Of a stretch of 7,141 nucleotides of DNA, positions 1 through 6,329 are shown one piece after another (position 1 is the stretch's first letter; each line of letters opens with the position of its first letter). The notes below the pieces were generated by a model. It saw nothing but the letters and a program-made list of their open reading frames with translations, had not been told where the DNA came from and made no database searches. The translations under genes were made by a program, and so were the position numbers. The DNA is taken from the NCBI GenBank assembly GCA_937875275.1, contig CALNCC010000134.1:1-7141 (forward strand), in the 5' to 3' direction. The stretch is from an uncultured Dysgonomonas sp. (GTDB lineage Bacteria; Bacteroidota; Bacteroidia; Bacteroidales; Dysgonomonadaceae).

Positions 1-445
1 CATTGTCTGTTTCGTTGATCGGAGCTTTATATGCCGGCGAGTCGGTCGCTGCCACAGTTACAGATGTGCGCCCGTGAAATGCTTTGCTGAATGTCAGCAT
101 TTTCTTTCGTCCATTGTGGAACGATGCAAGTTTTAGCGCATTTTCGTTTGCTTCAGCTCCTGAATTTACAAGGAACAAATCATAATCAGCATATCCTGAT
201 TGTTCCCCTAATTTTTCTGCCAGCTCAACTTGCAATTTGTTTACAATTGAGTTTGAATAGAATGCTAAATTATTTAATTGGTCGGTAACTTTCTCTACAT
301 AATACGGATGGGTGTGCCCGACTGATATGACAGCATGCCCGCCATACAGGTCGAGATATTCATTGCCTTTGTCGTCGTATACATAACAACCTTTTCCTTT
401 TACTATATTGAGATCGAATACCGGAAATACATCAAATGGTTTCAT
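1..445 (-). CDS. argD: Acetylornithine/succinylornithine aminotransferase (ArgD), N-terminal part, cut by window edge
   Basis: This is a class III, PLP-dependent aminotransferase that makes N-acyl-ornithine from N-acyl-glutamate semialdehyde with glutamate as amino donor; it is cytoplasmic. I translated it by hand. The frame opens with ATG at 445-443 (MKPFDVFPVFDLNIVKGKG) and stays open for 148 codons to base 1, so about 60% of a usual 375-400 residue enzyme is missing, including the PLP lysine. Visible family marks are the YVYDDKGNEYLDLYGG segment, the GHTHPY motif near residue 48, the VNSGAEANENALKLA cofactor-binding block near residues 95-109, and the AFHGRT motif near 122-127. The start lies 26 bp after the stop of the MutS-like gene, with an A-rich leader and no clear Shine-Dalgarno, so it is probably the last arg gene seen here of the operon driven from upstream of argR. 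In Bacteroides the physiological substrate is likely succinylated; the sequence alone cannot settle this. Confidence 0.93.
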   Translation of the reverse strand, partial: MKPFDVFPVFDLNIVKGKGCYVYDDKGNEYLDLYGGHAVISVGHTHPYYVEKVTDQLNNLAFYSNSIVNKLQVELAEKLGEQSGYADYDLFLVNSGAEANENALKLASFHNGRKKMLTFSKAFHGRTSVTVAATDSPAYKAPINETDN

Positions 446-471
446 ATTTATTTATTTTCTTAATTGTATCT

Positions 472-1806
472 TCAATTTTTATTTATAGAATTTATGGTCT
501 CTATAACCTTTTCTTTGTCGATGATATACATACCCAACCGATCTTCGGTAACTCCATTTTCGAGTTTATAGGTATATTCGGGCGCACCACCTTTGTTGTT
601 CGCCGAGAAACATCGGAAAAGAACATTTTTGCGTCGCCCGATTCTTTCCGATATTTCACTGATATGAGTGGATACCGCAAAGAGAGATGTCTTCACTTCT
701 GCGAATGCAGAGATAACAGCAAAAGATCCGTCTGACGCATCTTTCACATTCGTACCCCGAAACAATTCATCAAAAATTACTAACATTCTTTTTTTCTCTT
801 TTATCTTATTTGCTACATCCTTTATCCTCAACACCTCAGCATAGAAATGGCTTTGCTGTTTATCCAAATTGTCGGACAGATTGATTGTTGTAGACAGCCC
901 GAGCAAAACACTCAACTGCATCACTTTCGCCGGAACAGGAAACCCCATATGCGCTAAGTAGACAGCTATGCCAAACGATTTTAGGAATGTTGACTTTCCC
1001 GCCATATTGGGGCCTGTTATAAACAACATGTTGCTGTTCATGTCCATACTCACATCGTTTGCAATGGGATGCTTGAGAAAAGGATGATACAGTTCTGTTA
1101 TCTCAACTTTGGTTTCCGAACCGGACAAAAAAGTGGGAAACACATATCCTCTTTCCTTTTTCGTCTGCTCAACAGCCCTGAACGCGTCATATTCATATAC
1201 TGTGTCAAGAATCGCTTTCACGTTGTCGCGATGTGTATAGCGAAACATATAGTCATAATTGGCAATCTTTGATATACCAATTTTAGTCAGACTTTTTGCT
1301 CCGGAAATACTTACAATCTCTTCCTTCGTGAAAGTTTGCCAAAAGTGATCTTTATATCTCTTTATTAATGGTGGGCAATCGTCTCCGATATTTTCATAAA
1401 ATACCCTCAATTGGTTCAGCAGTCCGACCAAATAGCCTATACCTCTCTCTATTATATAATACTCTTCGGTCGGTTTCAGTTTATACATAAGTGCATCTTC
1501 CACCGCACTGAAATACGATTTTTTGCGAGTCGGATAATTGCCCTGCGACAAATAATACTCTACAAAATCAATAGACTGCCTGTCCCATTTGAGAAGATGC
1601 CACTCCGTTTCAAAAAACCGAATCCCGTCAACCCTTTCTTGAATGTGAACGATATTGGTAAACGGCTTAGAGAACATATCTATCAGCCTATTCTTTCCTC
1701 CGACAGTTGTGGTGTGATTGAAGATGCCAAACACAGAGTTTTCTCTCTTGAAAGCATCGAATATTTCAAGATCATCTAATGTTTGTTTATCTGCATCAAA
1801 TTCCAC
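472..1806 (-). CDS. Compact MutS-family ATPase (lever/core plus ATPase domain), function unknown
   Basis: This is a 444-residue protein with the MutS C-terminal ABC-type ATPase. Visible motifs are Walker A GPNMAGKST (265-273), the signature region SDNLDKQQSHFYAEV (311-325), Walker B MLVIFDELFRGTN with the DE pair at 346-347, and the switch histidine in VSTHISEI (378-385). All are intact, so it should hydrolyse ATP. Residues 1 to about 250 are mostly helical and resemble the MutS core/lever region. The mismatch-reading N-terminal domain of MutS and the Smr nuclease domain of MutS2 are both absent, and the protein is about half their length. The start is GTG at 1806-1804; it gives MEFDADKQTLDDL, which resembles starts I recall for other Bacteroidota mini-MutS proteins. 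It lies 18 bp after the argC stop, in the same frame. I see no membrane segment or signal peptide. Its role is not known to me; mismatch repair is only implied by family, and a structural or recombination-linked DNA role is equally possible. Confidence 0.9.
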   Translation of the reverse strand: MEFDADKQTLDDLEIFDAFKRENSVFGIFNHTTTVGGKNRLIDMFSKPFTNIVHIQERVDGIRFFETEWHLLKWDRQSIDFVEYYLSQGNYPTRKKSYFSAVEDALMYKLKPTEEYYIIERGIGYLVGLLNQLRVFYENIGDDCPPLIKRYKDHFWQTFTKEEIVSISGAKSLTKIGISKIANYDYMFRYTHRDNVKAILDTVYEYDAFRAVEQTKKERGYVFPTFLSGSETKVEITELYHPFLKHPIANDVSMDMNSNMLFITGPNMAGKSTFLKSFGIAVYLAHMGFPVPAKVMQLSVLLGLSTTINLSDNLDKQQSHFYAEVLRIKDVANKIKEKKRMLVIFDELFRGTNVKDASDGSFAVISAFAEVKTSLFAVSTHISEISERIGRRKNVLFRCFSANNKGGAPEYTYKLENGVTEDRLGMYIIDKEKVIETINSINKN

Positions 1807-1824
1807 GACCTGTTTTTTTCTTAT

Positions 1825-2793
1825 TTAGAATGCACTTGCTTTCAGTTTCAATCCTACCGTTTCATCCAGCCCAAACATCAGGTTCATGTTGTGAACAGCT
1901 TGCCCCGAAGCACCTTTCAATAGATTATCTACACACGAAATAATCAACAGTTTATTTCCATGTTTCTCTACATAAAGAATACATTTGTTTGTATTCACCG
2001 CTTGTTTCAGATCAGGATTCTTTTCTGTTACAACAGTAAATGTTGCATCTGAGTAGAAGTCATTAAACAACTTTTCCGCCTCTTCGATAGTTCCTTCAAA
2101 GTTGGTATACACTGACGCGTATATTCCTCTCGTGAAGTTTCCTCTGACAGGCAGAAAATTAATCTCGGCATCAAAACTTCCTTGCAATTGGGTAAGAGAC
2201 TCGCTTATCTCCTTCAAATGTTGATGCCCGAAAGCTTTGTATATAGATACATTGTTCTCTCTCCAACTGAAATGGCTTGTAGCACCCGGTTTTATACCTG
2301 CACCTGTCGACCCTGTAATTCCATTCACATGTATTTCCGATTTCAACACGCCGGCTTTTGCCAACGGCAGCAAGGCTAATTGAATAGCAGTTGCAAAACA
2401 TCCCGGATTAGCTACACGCTTCGCATTTTTTATCTCCGTCTTATTCAACTCCGGAAGCCCGTACACAAAGCCTTCGTTAGATGCTTTGTGCCTATAATCA
2501 GTAGATAGATCTATGATTTTCAGATTGTCGGGGATAGAATTGTTTTCGATGAATTTACGAGTATCTCCATGTGCCGAACAGAAGAATAATAAATCAATCT
2601 TTTCATACGGCAACTGATCGGTAAATCGCATATCGGTATCGCCCAACAGCCCGCCATGCACATCGCAAAGCATATTACCCGCATTACTTGTACTATTCAC
2701 AAACACAAGCTCAACTTGCGGATGATTCAACAACAAACGTATCAATTCTCCGGCAGTATATCCTGCTCCACCAATTATTCCTACTTTTATCAT
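1825..2793 (-). CDS. argC: N-acyl-gamma-glutamyl-phosphate reductase (ArgC)
   Basis: It reduces N-acetyl- (or N-succinyl-) glutamyl-5-phosphate to the semialdehyde with NADPH, the third step of arginine synthesis, in the cytoplasm. At 322 residues it has the normal length for the short ArgC class. The N-terminus carries the dinucleotide-binding loop GIIGGAGYTAGELIRLL (5-21). The catalytic cysteine is Cys132 in VANPGCFATA, and the likely catalytic histidine lies in GHQHLKEI (189-196). GSTGAGIKP (161-169) and the C-terminal VDNLLKGASGQAVHNMN block (288-304) are family hallmarks. The start ATG overlaps the argG stop as ATGA, which predicts translational coupling. The stop is TAA at 1827-1825. 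The acyl group on the substrate cannot be told from sequence by eye; Bacteroides relatives use succinyl intermediates. Confidence 0.96.
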   Translation of the reverse strand: MIKVGIIGGAGYTAGELIRLLLNHPQVELVFVNSTSNAGNMLCDVHGGLLGDTDMRFTDQLPYEKIDLLFFCSAHGDTRKFIENNSIPDNLKIIDLSTDYRHKASNEGFVYGLPELNKTEIKNAKRVANPGCFATAIQLALLPLAKAGVLKSEIHVNGITGSTGAGIKPGATSHFSWRENNVSIYKAFGHQHLKEISESLTQLQGSFDAEINFLPVRGNFTRGIYASVYTNFEGTIEEAEKLFNDFYSDATFTVVTEKNPDLKQAVNTNKCILYVEKHGNKLLIISCVDNLLKGASGQAVHNMNLMFGLDETVGLKLKASAF

Positions 2794-4001
2794 TTCAGTT
2801 CCTTTCCGTTTTTCTTCTGCACACTATGGAAAATCTTGTTTGTCATAGCGTATATCTTCGTAAATCCTTTGGCATCATCAGAACTCCAAGCCTTGTTCAC
2901 TTCTCCATATTCGCCGAAGTCAGCTTTCATCAAGTCAAAATCACTTTCGATACCAACCAATGTGTAGTGGTAAGGTTTCAGCTCTACGATAACTTTTCCT
3001 GTAACATTCTCCTGAGAGCTTGTCAAAAAAGCCTCGATGTCGCGCATCACCGGTTCAAGATATTGAGCTTCGTGAAGGAACATTCCGTACCAGTTACCTA
3101 ATTGTTCTTTCCAATATTGCTGCCACTTGCTCAATGTATGTTTTTCGAGCATTTTGTGCGCATTGATAATAACCAACGGAGCAGCAGCTTCGAATCCGAC
3201 ACGCCCTTTGATACCGATTATTGTATCTCCGATATGCATATCGCGACCAATAGCATAAGCAGATGCTATTTCTTCGATGTCTTGAATCGCTTTTACCTTA
3301 TCTGTATATTTCTTTCCATTGACTGCCGCTATTTCTCCTTTTTCGAACTCGATAGTCAATGTTTCTTCTCCATTCTTTGTCAACTGAGAAGGGTATGCAC
3401 TTTCGGGCAAAGTCTGATCAGATTTCAATGTTTCTTTTCCTCCGATACTTGTTCCCCATAGCCCTTTGTTGATAGAATACTCCATCTTTGTGAAGTCGGC
3501 TTCGTATCCATGTTCTTTCAGATAGTTGATTTCATATTCACGAGTAAGGAGCAGATCACGAGTAGGAGTGATAATCTCGATACCGGGAGCCAAGACGTCG
3601 AATGTGAGGTCGAAACGCACTTGGTCGTTTCCTGCACCTGTACTGCCATGCGCTACGGCATCAGCACCAATTTCTTTAGCATAATTGATAATTGCTATTG
3701 CTTGAAAAATACGTTCCGAACTGACAGAGATTGGGTAGGTTCCGTTGCGAAGTACATTACCGAAAACCATATACTTGATGCTTTGCTCATAATACTCTTG
3801 TGTAATATCAAGACTAACATGCGCTTTTGAACCCAATCTATAAGCCTTCTCCTCTACAACCTTTAATTCTGCCTCAGTGAATCCACCTGTATTAGCGATT
3901 GCGGTATACACGTCATAACCTAAATCCTCAGAAAGATACTTCGCACAAAAAGATGTATCCAAACCTCCACTAAATGCTAAAACAACTTTTTTCTTTTTCA
4001 T
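2790..4001 (-). CDS. argG: Argininosuccinate synthase (ArgG)
   Basis: It joins citrulline and aspartate with ATP to make argininosuccinate, the penultimate step of arginine synthesis, in the cytoplasm. I place the start at ATG 4001-3999, giving 403 residues, the usual size (about 400). The frame is open further upstream to 4094, but those 31 residues overlap the GNAT gene and are highly charged, and the P-loop AFSGGLDTS then falls at residues 9-17, where the family has it. Other marks are the HGSTGAGNDQVRFD block (118-131), the LWGTSIGGKETLKS segment (about 181-194) and a typical ArgG C-terminal half with GRVGFEAAAPLVI. TGAGNDQ replaces the TGKGNDQ of many ArgG proteins, as I recall for Bacteroidota forms. 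The start overlaps the GNAT stop as ATGA (4001-3998), and the stop TGA overlaps the argC start in the same way, so the three genes are very likely translationally coupled. Confidence 0.96.
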   Translation of the reverse strand: MKKKKVVLAFSGGLDTSFCAKYLSEDLGYDVYTAIANTGGFTEAELKVVEEKAYRLGSKAHVSLDITQEYYEQSIKYMVFGNVLRNGTYPISVSSERIFQAIAIINYAKEIGADAVAHGSTGAGNDQVRFDLTFDVLAPGIEIITPTRDLLLTREYEINYLKEHGYEADFTKMEYSINKGLWGTSIGGKETLKSDQTLPESAYPSQLTKNGEETLTIEFEKGEIAAVNGKKYTDKVKAIQDIEEIASAYAIGRDMHIGDTIIGIKGRVGFEAAAPLVIINAHKMLEKHTLSKWQQYWKEQLGNWYGMFLHEAQYLEPVMRDIEAFLTSSQENVTGKVIVELKPYHYTLVGIESDFDLMKADFGEYGEVNKAWSSDDAKGFTKIYAMTNKIFHSVQKKNGKELK

Positions 4002-4633
4002 TTCAATAGCTTTTTTATGTCTTTTATTATTTCTTTTACTTCTTTCTTGTCTTTCTGTTTTGCCGGATCGAAGAGCATCGCCGTACAAATACAATACTTG
4101 CGATTGGTACGGGTCAATACATCATAGTTGATACAACCTTGACACCCACGCCAAAAAGCCTCGTCGTCGGTCAATTGAGCAAAACTGACAGGTACATACC
4201 CCAACTCGGTATTTATTTTCATTACGGCCGCCCCCGATGTCAGCCCAAACACTTTAGCTTCGGGAAACATGGTGCGAGCAAGTGCAAACGCTTTCCTCTT
4301 AATGCGCGTGGCAAGTCCGTGCTGACGAAATTTCTCAACTACAATCAACCCCGAGTTGGCAACATACTGCTTGTTTCCCCACGATTCGATGTAGCAAAAA
4401 CCGCCAAACTCGCCATCGACAAAAGCGATGATGGCTTTGCCTTCCTTCATCTTTTGTTCTACATATTCGGGCGTGCGTTTAGCTATACCTGTACCCCTTA
4501 CTTTCGCGGCAGCCTCTATCGTATCCAAGATTGTCTGCACATAAGGTATGTGCTCTTCTCCTGCTATCAGAATCTGAACATCAGCTCCGTCCTTCTTTTT
4601 TTGAGGCAACAAACTTTTCAATATTGTAGTCAT
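3998..4633 (-). CDS. GNAT-family acyltransferase, candidate glutamate N-acyl(succinyl)transferase of arginine synthesis
   Basis: This is a 211-residue protein with a GNAT fold. The strand-helix that binds the acyl-CoA pyrophosphate is visible as SGLIVVEKFRQHGLATRIKR (94-113), with the Q/R-x-x-G-x-A signature at 103-108. A second family-like stretch, LTSGAAVMKINTELGYVPV (131-149), follows. The C-terminal extension holds a cysteine pattern (C164, C167, C181, C183) in CQGCINYD and KYCICT, which could bind metal or form part of the active-site region, and a lysine-rich tail. It sits between argR and argG with a 26-bp gap upstream and an ATGA overlap downstream. No argA or argJ is seen in the window. 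Position and fold make it a good candidate for the first step, acylation of glutamate; I recall that such a GNAT in Bacteroides arg operons has been linked to arginine prototrophy and to N-succinylglutamate formation, but I cannot verify this here. Whether the donor is acetyl-CoA or succinyl-CoA is open. Confidence 0.85.
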   Translation of the reverse strand: MTTILKSLLPQKKKDGADVQILIAGEEHIPYVQTILDTIEAAAKVRGTGIAKRTPEYVEQKMKEGKAIIAFVDGEFGGFCYIESWGNKQYVANSGLIVVEKFRQHGLATRIKRKAFALARTMFPEAKVFGLTSGAAVMKINTELGYVPVSFAQLTDDEAFWRGCQGCINYDVLTRTNRKYCICTAMLFDPAKQKDKKEVKEIIKDIKKLLK

Positions 4634-4659
4634 TTCTATTTTTTCAAAAAACTGTTAAA

Positions 4660-5115
4660 CTAAATAGGCAAGAATTTTGATAAAGAATCAAGAATCTCTG
4701 CCCTCGAAATATTTTCTTTGGGGATGATCAAGATTGTATCATCACCCGCAACTGTACCTAATATTCTATCAGACGATTTGGCGTCAATCTCTCCGGCTAT
4801 CCCCATTGCATAACCCGGCCTTGTCTTTACCACTGCCAATTGTCCCGAAAAATCGATGCGCAGAAAGCCATGCACCGAAAGAGTCGATGCCTCTTCCTTA
4901 ACTGCTCCCTCTGTGTTTCCGGCAAGTTGGTAAACCGACGATCCGTTAGCCATCGGAATTTTTGCAACTTTCAATTCTCGCATATCGCGCGAAAGGGTCG
5001 CCTGAGTAACATCGATGCCCTTATCCAACAAAAGATTAAGCAGCATATCCTGACTATTTATTTCATTAGCCAAGAGTGTTTCTTTTATAATCTTATGTCG
5101 TTGTTTCTTATTCAT
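4660..5115 (-). CDS. argR: Arginine repressor ArgR
   Basis: This is an arginine-responsive hexameric DNA-binding repressor of arginine synthesis genes. I choose ATG 5115-5113, giving MNKKQRHKIIKE and 151 residues, the usual family length; a TTG at 5133 in frame would add only six residues and lies in the operator region. The N-terminal winged helix-turn-helix is clear, with the recognition helix QATLSRDMRELKVAKI (38-53) carrying the conserved Ser-Arg pair. The C-terminal oligomerisation and arginine-binding domain shows HGFLRID, VKTRPGYAMGIAGEID and GTVAGDDTILII (120-131); the paired aspartates 125-126 match the arginine-contacting residues of known ArgR proteins. It is the first gene after a 103-bp gap that holds a promoter and ArgR-type half-sites, so it probably represses itself together with the downstream enzymes. 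No Shine-Dalgarno is seen; the stop is TAG. Confidence 0.95.
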   Translation of the reverse strand: MNKKQRHKIIKETLLANEINSQDMLLNLLLDKGIDVTQATLSRDMRELKVAKIPMANGSSVYQLAGNTEGAVKEEASTLSVHGFLRIDFSGQLAVVKTRPGYAMGIAGEIDAKSSDRILGTVAGDDTILIIPKENISRAEILDSLSKFLPI

Positions 5116-5125
5116 CGATGAATAA
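5108..5125. repeat. 18-bp perfect palindrome across the argR start codon
   Basis: TTATTCATCGATGAATAA equals its own reverse complement over all 18 bases. The argR ATG (5115-5113) lies inside it. In the mRNA it could form a 7-bp AU-rich hairpin with a UCGA loop that partly pairs the start codon. In DNA its outer arms are ATTCA and TGAAT, the half-site words of the E. coli ARG box but in the reverse order. It may be an extra ArgR contact site, a translation control element, or chance. Confidence 0.55.
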
Positions 5126-5165
5126 ATATGCAATAATCATGCAAAAGTATGCATTTTTATACATA
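5117..5165. promoter_or_regulatory. Putative ArgR operator array (ARG boxes)
   Basis: Four AT(G/A)CA half-sites start at 5128, 5139, 5149 and 5159, a spacing of 11, 10 and 10 bp, so they face one side of the helix. Two 18-bp stretches each match the E. coli ARG box consensus wNTGAATwwwwATTCANw at 16 of 18 positions by my count: 5117-5134 (GATGAATAAATATGCAAT) and 5148-5165 (TATGCATTTTTATACATA). Read in opposite orientation, their 14-bp cores agree at 12 positions. A weaker box at 5138-5155 is 3 bp from the first, the spacing typical of ARG box pairs. The array covers the -7 element and the likely transcription start, so bound ArgR should block initiation. The assignment rests on motif and position, not on binding data. 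Confidence 0.7.
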
Positions 5166-5172
5166 ATTCAAC
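5142..5172 (-). promoter_or_regulatory. Bacteroidota-type promoter for the argR-arg operon
   Basis: Reading the minus strand, TACTTTTG (5149-5142) matches the Bacteroidota -7 consensus TAnnTTTG exactly. GTTG (5172-5169) lies 19 bp upstream and fits the -33 element (TTTG) with one mismatch; 19 bp is about the usual spacing. Transcription would begin a few bases below 5142, leaving a leader of about 20 nt before the argR ATG. No second promoter is apparent in the short gaps further down the operon. Confidence 0.7.
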
Positions 5173-5218
5173 AACAATCAAGTGTAATTTTTGATAAAAT
5201 ATTCAGTATAGAGAGGCA

Positions 5219-5953
5219 TTACAAAATGTATTTTACTTCTTTGAAGGCATATTGCCTGATTGTGTGATTTTTATCCTCAAGAGTGAGATACCCCATAGAC
5301 GAAATATCTTTTATGCACGCTTCGAAATCGCCTTTATCGTCTCGATAGGAATGATAACCTTCGTTGCGAAATAGCGAGGCTTTGTAGTTTTTATGGATGG
5401 ATTGCTGTCCTCCGCTCGTCAGTGCTAAGTAGTAGTGTTTGATTTTTTCGACAATAGAGCTTAATATCGAATCCCGATCATATTCTTGCCCGGTTATTTG
5501 TGATAGCGACACAGGATTAGGTGCTTTACTTTGGAACTCCTGCTGATTGAGATTTAATCCCACGCCAACAACAGATTGAGCTATTTTGTCGTCAATCAAG
5601 CTGTTCTCGATGAGTATACCACATATCTTCTTGTCTTTCCAATAGATGTCGTTTGGCCATTTTATAGTAATATCAGCAGTATATTCGTCCAGAACATTTT
5701 TTATAGCTAACGCCACGATCTGAGAAATCACAAACTGTTGCTCCACTTCAACCTCTTGCGGATAAAGGACAAGGCTGCACAAGAGGTTCTTTCCTCTTTG
5801 CGATTCCCATCCGTCGCTGTCGCGTTGACCTCGCCCTGTGGTTTGAAAGTCGGCGCAAACGACTGTATATTCGCTCAATTTCGTGTTTGCCAACAACTTC
5901 TTCAAGTAGTTGTTTGTCGAGTCTGTTTCGTCGAGGCGTATCAGTGGAAACAT
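5219..5953 (-). CDS. birA: Biotin--[acetyl-CoA carboxylase] ligase, single-domain type
   Basis: It activates biotin with ATP to biotinyl-AMP and attaches it to the lysine of biotin carboxyl carrier domains; it is cytoplasmic. The 244 residues contain the full catalytic domain: DETDSTNNYL near the start (8-17), the biotinyl-AMP loop GRGQRDSDGWES (40-51), KWPNDIYWKDKKICGILIE (98-116) with the conserved KWPND and the lysine of KxxGxLxE, and GVGLNLNQ (130-137). A small C-terminal cap domain follows. The N-terminal DNA-binding domain of E. coli BirA is missing, so this is a class I ligase that should not act as a biotin operon repressor. It begins 7 bp after the MmcQ gene stop and ends in TAA, with no strong terminator hairpin before argR. 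Confidence 0.95.
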   Translation of the reverse strand: MFPLIRLDETDSTNNYLKKLLANTKLSEYTVVCADFQTTGRGQRDSDGWESQRGKNLLCSLVLYPQEVEVEQQFVISQIVALAIKNVLDEYTADITIKWPNDIYWKDKKICGILIENSLIDDKIAQSVVGVGLNLNQQEFQSKAPNPVSLSQITGQEYDRDSILSSIVEKIKHYYLALTSGGQQSIHKNYKASLFRNEGYHSYRDDKGDFEACIKDISSMGYLTLEDKNHTIRQYAFKEVKYIL

Positions 5954-5960
5954 AAGCAGA

Positions 5961-6323
5961 TCAACTGTTGAGATATTCTTCTTGTTTTTTCTTCGGCAAC
6001 TTCTTTATCACCTCATCCACCGAGTGTCGCACAAGCTCAACTATCAATTCGTCAGAGACATCACTGTCCAAAACGATTGAATTCCAATATTTTTTATTCG
6101 AATGATAACCGGGAAATATTCCTTCGTATTTTTCCCGCAGATCGATTGCTCGCTCAGGGTCACATTTTACATTGACCCAAAATTCTCCATTCTTAGGTTC
6201 TAATGCCATATAGGCAAACATTTTATCCGCCACTTTAAACACCAACACATCTTCTCCGAAAGGGAAACTTTCGGTTGATCCTTTTATGGAAAGACATAAC
6301 TCTCGTGCTTCTTCTATATTCAT
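5961..6323 (-). CDS. MmcQ/YjbR family protein
   Basis: This is a 120-residue cytoplasmic protein of the MmcQ/YjbR family, a small alpha/beta fold resembling a double-wing DNA-binding domain. It shows the usual order: an N-terminal helix with an ELCLSIKGSTESFPFGED segment (8-25), VFKVADKMFAYM (28-39), a WVNVKCDPERA strand and turn (49-59), and the diagnostic PGYHSNKKYWNSI (71-83) followed by a final helix (91-108). DNA binding is proposed for the family but no cellular role is established. The gene starts 6 bp after the yraN stop and ends 7 bp before birA, so it is inside a packed operon. The tail is lysine-rich (KKLPKKKQEE). Confidence 0.9.
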   Translation of the reverse strand: MNIEEARELCLSIKGSTESFPFGEDVLVFKVADKMFAYMALEPKNGEFWVNVKCDPERAIDLREKYEGIFPGYHSNKKYWNSIVLDSDVSDELIVELVRHSVDEVIKKLPKKKQEEYLNS

Positions 6324-6329
6324 AGCAAT

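Noticed and set aside
1411..1779. Plus-strand open frame of 122 codons opposite the MutS-like gene
   Set aside because: Antisense shadow with no recognisable motif, whereas the minus strand encodes a full ATPase.
472..1806. Mini-MutS gene as a decayed MutS or MutS2 remnant
   Set aside because: All ATPase motifs are intact, the frame is open over 444 codons, and it starts and ends cleanly at domain limits, which argues for a functional short family member.
2656..3101. Overlapping plus-strand frames across the argC-argG junction
   Set aside because: They are antisense to two confident genes, overlap each other in different frames and have low-complexity hydrophobic sequence.
4002..4094. Longer argG start adding 31 N-terminal residues
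   Set aside because: The extension overlaps GNAT coding sequence, is a string of charged residues, and would push the P-loop away from its usual place near residue 10; the ATG at 4001 forms a clean ATGA overlap.
4139..4663. Plus-strand open frame of 174 codons opposite the GNAT gene
   Set aside because: It is a shadow of the GNAT reading frame; the product is rich in Cys, Phe and Arg without any family motif.
5116..5133. TTG start for argR six codons upstream
   Set aside because: It lies in the operator and leader next to the predicted transcription start, and the ATG at 5115 gives the standard ArgR N-terminus and length.
5171..5218. AT-rich imperfect inverted repeat after birA as a terminator
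   Set aside because: The stem (AATATTTT against CAAAAATT) has mismatches, almost no GC pairs and no proper U-run after it; readthrough from birA into argR cannot be excluded.
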